A stretch of 64,000 bases of DNA from contig MU119229.1 in the NCBI GenBank assembly GCA_014904845.1, forward strand, positions 186,001 through 250,000, in the 5' to 3' direction. The first letter of the stretch is position 1. Every line of letters starts with the position of its first letter. The position numbers and the translations under genes are program-made. This stretch comes from Acephala macrosclerotiorum (taxonomy: Eukaryota; Ascomycota; Leotiomycetes; Helotiales; Mollisiaceae). Positions 32,898 to 43,626 of this stretch are shown in pieces. A model generated the notes under the pieces. It had not been told where the DNA came from, did no database searches, and worked only from the letters and a program-made list of their open reading frames with translations.

Positions 32898-34228
32898 ATG
32901 TCGGACTACGAAGATGATATGGACGTGGATGCTCCCGTCGAACGAGACACGATAACCTTCAGCTCGGACAATACCAATTCCAAGGGTAAGAGAAGCGCAG
33001 CAAACCTGCCAGTTGAGGCGGAAGATACTCTGCCCTGGTGAGAAACCTCCTCATGAAATGCGGGCAGAAGCTGATACATCTGCAAAGGGTCGAGAAATAC
33101 CGTCCGGATACCCTCGAAGACGTCTCGGGCCACCAAGATATTCTGGCAACAATCAATAAGTTCGTAGACACAAATGTACGAAAGACCGCCAGTCTCTCGA
33201 GCCAACTGACACTTTTCACAGCGACTACCTCATCTCCTTCTATACGGTCCCCCTGGTACCGGCAAAACCTCTACAATTCTCGCCCTTGCACGGCGAATCT
33301 ATGGCGCGAAGAACGTACGGCAGATGGTGCTCGAACTCAATGCATCCGACGACAGAGGTATCGACGTTGTACGAGAACAAATTAAGACCTTCGCCAGCAC
33401 GAAGCAGATATTCACAATGAATGCCTCCTCCAATTCCTCCGCCTCAATCGCAGCATATAAGCTTATTATCCTCGATGAGGCAGACGCCATGACATCGACG
33501 GCGCAAATGGCTTTGCGACGAATTATGGAGAAATATACTGCGAATACCAGATTTTGCATTATCGCAAATTATACACACAAGCTCAGTCCGGCTCTATTGA
33601 GTCGTTGTACGAGATTTAGGTTCAGTCCGTTGAAGGAGCCTGATATTAGAGTGCTGGTGGATAAAGTGATTGAGGAAGAGAATGTGCAGATTACCGCTGA
33701 TGCAACGAATGCGCTGGTGAAGTTGAGCAAGGGCGACATGCGACGAGCCTTGAACGTTCTACAAGCCTGTCATGCAAGCAGTAAGTCTGCGGAGTAAATC
33801 GAGATTAACTCATTACTTATCCGGTCCCAGGTACACCTCTACATCTCAAAGGCACACCCAAGATCGCCGAGAAGGACATTAAACGAGACCTGATCACGGA
33901 GACTACAATCTACGAATGCATCGCCTCTCCACATCCTGAAGACATTACCAAGATCAAAGACACCCTCCTCACGACCTCCGACGTCACCTCATGTCTACAG
34001 ATGATCAATTCTTTGAAAGCTACACAGGGCTTGGCGTTGGCAGATATCATCACAGCACTCAGTGAAGAGTTGACGAAGCTCGATGTACCAGCTCCTGTTA
34101 TGATTACATGGCTCGATGGTTTGGCAGAGGTGGAATACAGGCTGAGTGGTGGAGGCGGAGAGGTGATCCAGACTGGGGCTGTGGTTGGTGTGGTGAGGAA
34201 CGGTGCAGAGCTGATGCAAGTGAAATGA
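32898..34228 (+). CDS. RFC3: Replication factor C subunit 3 (clamp loader)
   Basis: Exons 32898-33037, 33088-33175, 33222-33780 and 33831-34228 join in phase (introns 50, 46 and 50 nt) into 394 residues. After a short acidic leader come WVEKYRP (RFC box II), RLPHLLLYGPPGTGKTSTI with the Walker A P-loop, VLELNASDDRGIDVVREQI, KLIILDEADAM (Walker B/DEAD), a sensor region and LSRCTRFRF with the SRC arginine finger shared by small RFC subunits. The C-terminal collar domain extends to the stop. Length and motif wording fit yeast Rfc3, which corresponds to human RFC5. The protein works in the nucleus in the pentameric clamp loader that opens PCNA. It is a housekeeping gene and anchors this region as a normal chromosomal arm. 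Confidence 0.95.
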
Positions 34229-34767
34229 GGTTTATAGAGGTACGAAAATGACGCTTAATGGAGGCGTTCTGGGTTGCTGAATAGGCCTGCTGCAATATGA
34301 AATTGCTTAGCAGAGGAATACGATACAAGATCTGGTCTTGCCTGATTAGGATTCGGTCCCAAAATACTACTTGTACCGCACATTTTCTTCATCTCAACAC
34401 CATCTTCCATCCTATCGCCCAAACTCAAGCCTTTTACCGCGAGTGCGAATTATGGCCTTTTCTTCTTCATGTCAGTCAATTCAGCATCCAGTCTACTTGT
34501 TGCATCATGTCGTTGTGTTCTGGTCCATTTCACTTAGCTCCCGCCATCAACCAGCGCTGGAAGCGGGAGCGACTTCGATTTGGATGGGTTAGCCTTCCGC
34601 GAATCTGAACTGTCAGGAGCACCTATATCAAGGCTCGCTCTTTCAATCTCGAAACTGATCTGTCACAAATCTTCCAGACACCAGAAAGCTTTGCCGCTAC
34701 TCAAAATCTTTCAACCGTCTCAAACATACTGCCCGATACAAGAACAACCCTTTGCAACAACTCAACC
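34229..34767. other. Intergenic region
   Basis: About 540 bp; no supported gene. Overlapping open frames at 34297-34608 lack coding character. Confidence 0.4.
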
Positions 34768-35221
34768 ATGGAGTTCGAGAGGTTCCTTCCCGAGGACGAA
34801 CGAAGGGCCATTCAGGCATGGCTCGACAAGCGAAAGGAAAAATGGGAGCAAGTCGGTGCCGAGAATATTGAATTCCTCTACCACATGTAAGTCCCGCTTG
34901 TTTCTTAAAGATTTAAACAGCATATCATTCGCACACGTTCAGGCATTTGGCTAACTTCTCCCCAGTGATGTTACAAGGCACGGGCAATGCTTCATCCGAG
35001 AATCCTTCTTCGCAGTCCCTGACTGGCAGACCGCCTTCTCATCTGAGTCCATCCCCACCCCTGTTTATGGAAATGAGATGTCGGACAAAGTCTACAAGCA
35101 AGCGTTCTCAGAAATCGCGCAACCTCCGCCCACCTCAAGTCCATTCCGATGCGCGTCTTCAAAGCAGCCAGCCTGCTTTCCGGCTCACCTCTACCTCAAG
35201 AATTCCAGACACTCACGATAA
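34768..35221 (+). CDS. Small uncharacterised protein, two exons
   Basis: Exon 1 (34768-34886) encodes MEFERFLPEDERRAIQAWLD and a Lys/Glu-rich continuation ending at a GTAAGT donor. Using the acceptor after CTAACTTCTCCCCAG, exon 2 (34966-35221) continues in phase with DVTRHGQCFIRESFFAV and NEMSDKVYKQAFSEIAQ to a stop at 35219-35221, giving 124 residues. A second in-phase acceptor at 34940-34941 leads into another frame that stays open to about 35252, so the C-terminus depends on acceptor choice. The first model has the more protein-like sequence and a branch-like CTAAC just before the acceptor. No domain recognised. Confidence 0.55.
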
Positions 35222-35253
35222 AACGGTCATTCAATCAATCGATCCCGTTTAAT

Positions 35254-36288
35254 ATGTTATTTTCCAACTTTAAGCACTTCAAGCTCCTGCCGACAGAAAT
35301 TCAGCTCGAGATCCTAAGCCGTCTTCAGATCCACGAAGCAGATAAGCAGATTCGGTACTGGTTCCCCCACTTGATCAGGTCGTGGGTTCCCAGTATCCCG
35401 GTATATTTCAGTCACTGGTTCTGCGATCTGTGCTCCGTGGAGAACATGTGGTTCGCTGGCAGGAAAATCGAAACAAAATATCTGTCCTATGAATTCTACC
35501 GACCTCGAAATCTGGACTTCCATCCCGATACTCCACATATTTCCTGTGGAGCCTCGTCCACGTGGACCGCTGGAGATGAAGATACTCCGCTCTTCAGAGG
35601 CTCGGACTTGCAAGAACTGATTTCTTTAGAAAAACTCGACCGAACAACGATGCCGAACGGGCCTGTGGGTTGCAAAACTCGCCCGATGAAGCACCTCGAG
35701 GAGTTGTACTGGTATCGAAGAATGGTCCGCTCTTCGAATAGGCAAGGTTCTTGGCTTCCAGAGACGTATTGGCTACCATCAAAAGCACCACGAGTGTTTC
35801 TGTTTCCTCTCGACGAGGAAGACCAAAACATTCATCAACTTATAGAGCTATTCAAATCCATGACTGTTCCTCCTTTCATTCCTCAGTCCTACCCCCAACC
35901 TCGTAAACAAGGGGTTACTCCGTGGCTATTGGTGTACCCGGACGAGATTGACTGCATACTTGACAACATGGACGTTGTTATGAAACCAACTCTGATCCTC
36001 AATCACTCAATGGTGATTGAGCGTGTCAATACCGAGCTCTGGTCTGCTCCGGAAGTGGCCCGCGAGCTATCATGTGCCTTGGGGAAGGTATCCGGGAAAG
36101 AATACTGGCGTGGGGAGTCACAGCATGAAAAACAGTTGTGGAAGGCAGCGGCAAGGTCTAGACAACCTCAGGAGCGGAATGGCAGTCATTATGAGTCTTC
36201 ATCGTCTAGCCATTGGCCGTTCGAACATACAAGGGCCGAACAACCCAAGCCGAAAGCGAAAACTTGGGCTTCCCACCTCTTTGGTTAA
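35254..36288 (+). CDS. F-box-like protein
   Basis: Single-exon frame of 344 residues from the ATG at 35254. An in-frame ATG at 35149 would add 35 residues but overlaps the preceding gene's last codons, so the shorter start is preferred. The beginning, FKHFKLLPTEIQLEILSRLQ, has the LPxEIxLxIL pattern of a fungal F-box helix, which binds Skp1 in SCF ubiquitin ligases. The remainder contains several Cys residues (WFCDLCSVENMWF), a MKHLEELYWYRRM segment and a polar tail with a short serine run. No leucine-rich or WD repeats are visible. Many fungal proteins of this layout are of unknown function. Role in ubiquitin ligation is inference from the N-terminus only. Confidence 0.65.
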   Translation: MLFSNFKHFKLLPTEIQLEILSRLQIHEADKQIRYWFPHLIRSWVPSIPVYFSHWFCDLCSVENMWFAGRKIETKYLSYEFYRPRNLDFHPDTPHISCGASSTWTAGDEDTPLFRGSDLQELISLEKLDRTTMPNGPVGCKTRPMKHLEELYWYRRMVRSSNRQGSWLPETYWLPSKAPRVFLFPLDEEDQNIHQLIELFKSMTVPPFIPQSYPQPRKQGVTPWLLVYPDEIDCILDNMDVVMKPTLILNHSMVIERVNTELWSAPEVARELSCALGKVSGKEYWRGESQHEKQLWKAAARSRQPQERNGSHYESSSSSHWPFEHTRAEQPKPKAKTWASHLFG

Positions 36289-36751
36289 TCATTTCCTATC
36301 CTAGATCATGCATCAGGCCGAAGCTCGGTGAATGCAGCTCATCTCAGCTTGAGAGTGAACATGAATACATTGGTTGGCTGAGATTGATAGTTGCTTGCGG
36401 GTCGACCGGAGGGTGAAAATCAATTTTCAAGTACACGCTAGTTTTGTAATTCATTTGTTTCTGTTTCTAAAATGTTTGCTGAGTTGATACTATGAATAAG
36501 AACAAGAAAAAAGGAAGAAAAGAGTTAGGAGTTTCTTGATGTGTTCTTGGAACTTGCATCGCGAAGTACTTGTACGTAGGAATTTGCCTCAAATTTGTTT
36601 CCGTTTTGGAGAGCGCGAGCGGTTTTCGGACAACTAAATTGTATTGTATAGGGGAATGAAAGGATACAAGTCAAGTCTTATCACTTCACCACTTCTCAAA
36701 ACTGCCGTTCCAATACGACAAGACAATAATGCAATTTCATAAAGTTAGCAG
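36289..36751. other. Intergenic region between convergent genes
   Basis: About 460 bp between convergent 3' ends; no gene seen. Confidence 0.4.
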
Positions 36752-39700
36752 CTAATCCCCCCAAAATTCTGCCCGACCCTCGGGCGTATATAGGAAGGTC
36801 GACCGATTCCAATCTTCGAGATTCGAGAAGTAGTGTGTGCATGCCTCCTCTACCCTCAAGCATACAGGGTCTCCCGAGTCGCGAATGATGCCACACCTAC
36901 AGCATGGGTTCATCAACTTCTTGGACACAAGTCCAATTGACAAGTTGGCACCGTTTTCCAGACTCTCAAGAACAGAGGCCATAGCAAAATTTGCTGAAAG
37001 CCACGGATCGCCCTCGACAAGCCTTCTATACGTCAATAACTCGGTCTGCACGGCGGCCCACAGCGTCGCCAATGTCATGTTCTTTCCAAAGAAGTTTTGT
37101 TGATAGCTGGTGTCGCAATGATCGGGACAGTAGCCAGGCACACCTTCTACCTCATATCTGCCTCCATCTAAACTGTCAGGGTCCGGGGTCATCTCATCTT
37201 CCATTTCGACATCCACATCTATATCCGTAAACGGAAACTCGGCGTTTGCGATTTCCTCGGTTTCAACAAAATTGCCATAGATGCTTCGAGATTTGCCTTT
37301 TGAAGGGCTTATTACTGGATCAGGATCTAGAGCGGGATTCCATTCGATTTGAGAGAGACGAAGGACTGCGCACAGCACTCTCCAGCCGAGCACACGCTCA
37401 TGTGGCCATTTGGAAATGAGGTCCTGTGGTATACTTTGAGCAAGTTCCAAAGGATCAAGTTCCGAATGCGTACACTCCTGGCTGTTGTCGTCGCCCAGGA
37501 GCGCCATCAACGAGATATCTGCTTTCAGGAGAGGATTTGCACCCTTTCCGAGAAGACTGAGCAGGCATGCTACCATTCCGAAAAGATTTTCCCCATCACG
37601 TCCTAGTTGCGCCAAGTAGACTGATGTGATGACTAGTGTGTGGAGAGGCTTGAGCTGAAGCTTGAGCCCACAATCTTCGTTCAGACAACGCTTGAGAAAG
37701 AGACCGCTGGCCGTGTTGATATCAGGTCCCCAATGAGGACTGAAAAGAGTGCCGATACAGTGTGTGATGGCTTGAACAGATGTGTGACAGAACATGTGCT
37801 TCCAACTCAGGGGTATCGTTGGGCTGCCACTGGCCTGGAGGCGTCTGATGCAATCAGAATCGGCGTCCCACCTCCCGCAGATATCTACTTCCTCCCCTGC
37901 GAATCGGTGCTCTGTCTTGAAAGCTTCGTCTACCATTACTGGTTTGCAAGAGGTGTGCGCTTTCAATATAGCTATCATGAGGTTGTCAAGAACAGTGTGA
38001 TTGAGGTGGTTGGTGTAAAGCTTTCGGATAGAGGCCTCACCCGCTGCCATTCCTTCCACGATGTCTTCAAACATGCCGCAACAAGTCTTTGATCCATCCA
38101 GATAACTCGAGGCGAGATGCAAAGGGAAAAGATCTTTTGGAGCGAACTTGTACTTGAGTGGATAATCATAGATTTGTTCGATCGCGTCATTGACCAGAAT
38201 CTTATTGCGCCCCATGATACTGAAGCCAAATGCTTCCTCGAATATTTGTTCAGGCGATCGCTTTGTTGCTCTGATTATCTGGCTGGCCGAGATTGGAAGT
38301 TCCGCAACTTCAATAGTACTGAAAGTATTGCTCTCAAGGCTTTCTTGCAACGAATTCACAAATTCGTGGATACTTTGAGGAGTAGACCAAGGTCTCCAAG
38401 TGTTCTCATCTTCTGGATTGATAATGTTCTCGGCTGGCTCAGGGGATTTTGTTCGCACACGATCGTATGAGGTCTCCCGCACATGGATGCTCCAGCGACA
38501 TAAATCACTTGGCTGTTCAAGAAAAGGCCTATTCTGGAGATTCTCCTTGGGGCTTCGGGAATGGGAATGTTGCCCGGGCGAACTGACGCTCGGGGCAGGT
38601 GTACCAGGATGGCTTTTGATCCTTTCGTGGGAAAATTGTTGGAAGTTCAGATTTGACGAATTCCAAATTAGGGGCCCACGCCCCCAATACTTGGCCGTTT
38701 TGAAGGAGTACTGCCAGAGCTGATGCATCCAATCCGTGGTAGTACTTGTCATAAGTTAGCAGGTCCACTGAAACAGAACAGGTTTAAAAGTACCACTGTT
38801 CTTGTAGATTCATCCCTCGAAGAAGATTCTTATGGTGTTTCTGAACGAAGAGATGCGCCCGACTAATTTTCAGACTCTCTTGCACAGGTGCCGTCATAGT
38901 ATATCGTTCATTGCTTGGCGACAACGCGTTGCCAGGGGATGGAGGGTTTCGAGGCGACGGTCCAGCATTTGATGACGGAGTTGCTACTAGGATTCCACTC
39001 ATTGGGGTTGCCGCCGAAGCATCTGCCAGTGTTCCAAAGTCAGGTGGTGTTCGAAGAAGAAGGTAATTGAAATTATAGTATCAATGAACGGAATACGGCG
39101 ACGATATCTAAAAGAAAGGATCGTAGGAAAGGGGGGACAAGACGCAACGTACATGGTGAAACGTGGTCGGCGGCCCGGGATTTTAAAAAGCGTAAGACAG
39201 CAGCAGGCATACTCCAATTCATGAACCTAGAGATCAGCGTCAGAAAAACAGGTATGTTAAGAAGGACAAATATCCTCACACTCTGTTGCCACACTGCAAT
39301 GCGTGTCCAGATAATTCTTCGATATCGACAGCTCCGACGCTTATACCCGCCCATATGGAAATGTCTTTCCTGGCTTGTTCCTTCATGTATCTTCGCATTT
39401 TCCGATTTTCGACATTGCCATTGTGCAGGACAACCGAAGACTTCCCTTGTTGAGCGCGCGTCTCCAGGGTCTGGCGAATCTTGGCCTTCTTCTTCGTTGG
39501 AAGAGCTTTCTTCAAGTTCCAAAGGCCGAACTGGCGTTTGTATTGGTTCACACTGTAAGAAAGAAACTTCGTAAGTGTTTAAGCTATTTCACGTAAGGGA
39601 GATACAACTGACGATGCGTAGAACTGGTACTTTGCCTTCATAATCTCGGAAATTTCCTTGACCTCTTTCCCTTCCTTGATATATAGCTGAACCATGGCAT

Positions 39701-39773
39701 CTTTCAAGAGCAGCCATCTCTCTGCGTATGGAGCCTTAAGCTGGTTGACTGCGGGTCCTGAGAGGCTGTCCAT
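36752..39773 (-). CDS. Clr5-domain protein
   Basis: The start at 39773 (MDSLSGPAVNQLKAPYAERW) opens a Clr5 domain (PF14420-like): RWLLLKDAMVQLYIKEGKEV, EISEIMKAKYQFYAS, then across an intron (GTCAGT...TTACAG) VNQYKRQFGLWNLKKALPTK. Further exons join in phase through about 39220-39140 and 39030-38790. A large terminal exon runs from about 38560 to 36752 and includes a long helical region, an acidic patch (DIDVDVEMEDEM) and a cysteine-bearing segment (CPDHCDTSYQ, CCRCGI). The joins near 38520-38790 are uncertain: one possible intron there would be only 29 nt. The domain name comes from S. pombe Clr5, a silencing factor, but most filamentous-fungal members are unstudied. Coding of the large exon is well supported by its uninterrupted length. 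Confidence 0.72.
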
Positions 39774-41712
39774 TGTCACTCGAATCGATTTCGCAGAAAA
39801 GGGGACTTTTGAGCCGGGTCGTAAAGATGAGCTTGTACAGGAAAAAGGAGGAATACATAGCAAATTTGAGCAGACAAGAAACAAGGCTTTCGGGTCGCAC
39901 AGGATATAAGGCACCTGAAACGAGGCAGACAAGGCGTACAACCTGGGCGTCAAGATTCTTTCTGAACCTGAGCGGTGTACCCGAGTCTCAATGCGTCAAT
40001 GTGCATCGTACGAAGGTCATATAGCCAATCACAAAGACTGTGGCAAACGTAATCTCGAAGAGAGGATTGAATTTTCGGAAGTGACGCAACAAGTCACTGC
40101 CCCTATCCTGACGGCATCGATGCAGGCGCGAACTTGAAGGAGGAATATCGAGAAGGCGGGGTCCTACGCCCGACCCGAGTGATGCTCAACTAGGCACCTC
40201 ATCCCAGCATCGAAGACAGGCGACGCCTATTGATCGAGACTTGCACCATCCAGGCCGAGTCAAGACGCACTGGGATTGAGGCCTGCGACTAACTTCAGGC
40301 GCATCCCTCTGTCCTCAGTCCCTAATACCCTATTGCCTTTAGTCGCGTTCCCCTCTGAGATCCCTAAGCCTTCTCTAGCTAGACCTCTACTCTTCGAGGC
40401 TATTTCGTTTCGTCTCCGGCGCTCGCGAATTTTTGAACTTTGGATTGCAATTTAAATAATAACTACACTATTTATTAAAATGCTTTAAAATCGAAACATA
40501 TAGTAAATACGATCTCAAATAACCTTTGCATTAAGTTTCAAATGTTTTGAATTATATTCGGTGGTAAAAAGCTATAATATTAATGCGATAAAATTATCAC
40601 TTATTTTTGGGCGAGCGCTGGAGACGAAACGAAATAGCCTCGCTCAACAGCGCTTGACCCTAGTATACCCTAGCGTACCCTGGCCCTTACTAGTTATTAC
40701 CCCGTGTCTTCGCTCCTTGTTCACTGCTGTTTTCTCGCGTCGGACCTGTCCCCTGCTGTCCGGGCTAAGACACCCTGCTCTCTTGCTGCACCTGCCGCTA
40801 CACTCTCCCATTGCATCAATCTTCTGGACCCTTTGCAAAACCACGTCCGGGGTCGAGAAAACCTTGTGTGCTAATCCTGTACAAACAAAGGTGTTCTAGC
40901 GAATCAAGTAAACAACTTAAACGCTACATTGATCCCTGTTCATGCAGACATGCCTCAGGTAGAACGCCCCAACAATCGGGCCCACGGGAAATCGAGATAC
41001 AAAGGTAACCTAGCCAATCAGACAATGAATTCGGTTATCAAAATCCCCTCGCCTGCGATGGCACTTGTCTGAAGCATCCAAGATTTTTGAGCACCAGCCG
41101 CTTAGCAAGCCTACATTGACGATGACTCCACTTCTAACATGCCACCTGGCAATCATCGGACTGGGTTGGCAAAGAAGGATGCGCTGGAGCGAAGGAAAAT
41201 GACAAGATTGTCGTCATTTGATGATTGAGAAGTCTGCCTCCTTGACCTGGCCCAGCACAAAGGTCATCAGCCCAATCGGAGATTTAGAAATTATCTTCAG
41301 ATTCGTATGAGAAAGCTGCAGGCAGCATCAAACCGTGCACTATTGCATTGCTGTCCAAAAACCAGACTTGCTAGTGCCGTTGATCCTGTCATCCTGTGCT
41401 CCAGATTTGAGTAGAGACTGCCTGACAGACAGAATTTCCTCTCGCAGATATTCAACCCCGTACAAACTCGCCTGAGGACCTAATCATCGTCCTGCCGCGT
41501 ATGTCCTGAATTGTGAGAGGCTAAGGTTTGCGATTGGCCCAGGCTACTTGTATGTGTGTATAAAGAGTGAGTCTCCAGTCCCTCAGAGCACTCGTCCCTT
41601 CTCCTCACATCAGTCTGTAAGAACTAGCAGCAGACCCAACCTCAGCTTCTGCCAGTACCAAGTGTGTCGAATTTCCGCCTCGTTCGATCAATCCTTGAGT
41701 CCTCTTGCCAGG
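39774..41712. other. Gene-poor region with a MITE-like repeat
   Basis: About 1.9 kb without a supported gene. It includes an AT-rich core at 40430-40610 inside the inverted-repeat element listed separately, flanked by pyrimidine-rich stretches (40300-40400, 40640-40830) that might be remnants of larger repeats. Confidence 0.4.
40395..40642. mobile_element. MITE-like element with 32-bp terminal inverted repeats
   Basis: CGAGGCTATTTCGTTTCGTC at 40395 onward and its reverse complement ending at 40642 form 32-bp inverted repeats with one mismatch. They enclose about 184 bp of strongly AT-rich DNA with no coding capacity. No target-site duplication could be assigned. A large hairpin or non-autonomous DNA element are the two readings. 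Confidence 0.6.
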
Positions 41713-42367
41713 ATGTCTTCGAGGAACAGAGCATCGTAAGTGTAGTCGACTCACCCACGACCTTCCTATCTTTCTCTGAGCTTCATGAAATTGACTAACA
41801 ATTCTCTACAACAGCAAAGGTAGCCACCTTCACTACAAAACGAAATCTTCAGTCGCTTCGAAAGAGCCAAACCACCCTTCAACCTCTCATTCCTCCTCTT
41901 CACAGACGCCACACAACCGAACTTCATCCTCCATGAACTCCGACTGCACCCCTCCACGCATATCGCCGCAACTCAGCAGCAATTCATCCACCTCCACCTC
42001 CAACACTTCTCGAAGTAGCAACACAGAATCTTTTGACGACTTGGCTCACGCACACATCGATCTCATTTCCATCTCCGCTTGGACTTCCCTTCACGAGAGT
42101 TCACATCACCATCAAGTCTTCCCATACCAGTCTGATGACAGCTTGCAAAGTTCAACCTGCCCATACCACATCTCGATGAGAGGCTCAGAGGATCAAGTTG
42201 CTTCCCCTAGATACGGTTTGCTTCCACTTGAGCGTTGGCTGAGTGAGAATCTGAAAGATGGAGGCTCGTTGACGTTACAATTGGGTCGTTCACCGCGCTT
42301 GGAATGCACTTGTATTACGATGCAAAATGACATTGTTCATGCGGATGGGGATATGAATGGTGCATGA
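41713..42367 (+). CDS. Small Ser/His-rich uncharacterised protein
   Basis: Exon 1 (41713-41735, MSSRNRA plus a split Ser) and exon 2 (41815-42367) join over a 79-nt intron (GTAAGT, branch GACTAAC, ACAACAG) in phase, giving 191 residues. The first half is disordered and Ser/Thr-rich (SSNSSTSTSNTSRSS). The second half looks more ordered: LLPLERWLSENLKDGGSLTL followed by CTCITMQNDIVHADG. No signal peptide or domain recognised. The well-formed intron and the non-repetitive C-terminal half support a real gene. Confidence 0.6.
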
Positions 42368-42645
42368 GTGCGCGACCTGGGTTAACTTTGGAGTTGAGAT
42401 ATCCATCTTATCCGGTTAGTTTCGAATCTCGAAATTCGGAAATGTGTCGCGACTTACAATATACTTTAAGTGTTACACTGCGAGAGAGGATCATAATACT
42501 GCTGGACATTTACAATATACAATACAATACAATAAGAACAAGCAATCAAGTCTCCCTTTGCGTGCTTCATTATCATCGCCGCCTCGCCCCTCCCCAATCT
42601 CACTTCCTCACCCCAGCCTTACCCCCCTCCCCTCACACCACTTCT

Positions 42646-43300
42646 TCAAATCCTCATTAACCCCCCCCCAAAACCCCCAACCTCTAAAAGTCTTTCCCTA
42701 ATCTCAGTCCAACTCCCCAAATAACCCTCTCCAACCATCCCACTCAACAACCCCGTAAACTCCTCCCTATGTACGAAGATTCCGGCATAAAGTGATGAGA
42801 CTACAGGGCATTCGGGCCCTCCATCCACTAAGTGACACGATTTTAGCGATATACTTACGCCGAAAGGCCTTGAAAAGCCCTGAAAAGTGCTATATTTCTA
42901 GGCTGTATGCCTTGAAAGCTTACTTGCAAGTTTTTAGTAGATCCCAGGGATATGAACCTATTGTTCTAGGGTGTTTGAGCCTATCAATGCCCTAGAACAG
43001 TGGCTTTCTAGGCACTATGCCTTAAAATGGCTGTCTAAGCTCAAGTGGCGCCGATAGTGTTGATACCCTGCAATTACAGGGGATATAATCGCTAGATATA
43101 CTGCTTACCGCGCTTTCATAATGATAATGTTACCCTGAGAGAACTAATTTTGTGCAAAATGCCCTAGAGTCTCATCATTTTATGCCGGAATCTTCGTACA
43201 AACAACGTTCCTCCTTTGATCTCCTTGCTGGGTTGGAATTCGAAGAAATTGATGCCTGTAAAGAGAGAGAGAGGAAGAATAGCTTTCCAGTGGAGGTGGC
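42646..43300 (-). pseudogene. SRPBCC/polyketide-cyclase-like gene remnant split by a MITE
   Basis: On the minus strand, after a CTCTTTACAG acceptor near 43262, the frame reads INFFEFQPSKEIKGGTLFV, is interrupted by the element at 42774-43196, and resumes as HREEFTGLLSGMVGEGYLGS to a stop near 42646. Removing the element and one TA copy restores one continuous frame. Wording such as FxFxPS, GGTxFVH and EEFxGLL matches the C-terminal half of fungal SRPBCC (START-like, polyketide cyclase 2) proteins as I recall them. Upstream exons could not be identified; a minisatellite lies where they might be expected. The last codons pass through a poly-C tract (about 42660-42670), so the true end may differ. 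Confidence 0.45.
42774..43196. mobile_element. Tc1/mariner-like MITE with TA target duplication
   Basis: A 39-bp terminal repeat beginning CGAAGATTCCGGCATAAA (42774-42812) is matched inversely at 43158-43196 with three mismatches. TA dinucleotides flank both ends (42772-42773 and 43197-43198), the duplication expected of Tc1/mariner insertion. The 423-bp element has no transposase frame. It lies inside a coding exon. Confidence 0.75.
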
Positions 43301-43448
43301 TTCGACTCCAAAAGGCAAATCGCTAAAATAAATAGTTTTGAGAAGTCGCTTTTTGATCATCTCTAAATCTTTTTATTGCTTATTAAAAGAATCGCATTTT
43401 AATTGAAGAAAAGCACAAATGTCGACGTTGAAAGCGATGCTATTAGGT

Positions 43449-43626
43449 TGTCGAGGCTGGGAAGTCGAGGCTGGGAAGTCGAGGATGAGAAGTCGAGGAT
43501 GAGAAGTCGAGGATGAGAAGTCGAGGATGAGAAGCGAGGATGAGAAATCGAGCATGAGAAGTCGAGCATGAGAAGTCGAGCATGAGAAATCGAGCATGAG
43601 AAGCGAGGATGAGAAGCGAGAATGAA
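43449..43626. repeat. Minisatellite, unit about 15 bp (GAAGTCGAGGATGA)
   Basis: About twelve tandem copies of a 13-15-bp unit. The series runs from GAAGTCGAGGCTGG variants through GAAGTCGAGGATGA to GAAATCGAGCATGA and GAAGCGAGGATGA, so sub-variants are arranged in blocks, as expected from local duplication. It has no plausible coding role. Confidence 0.85.
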
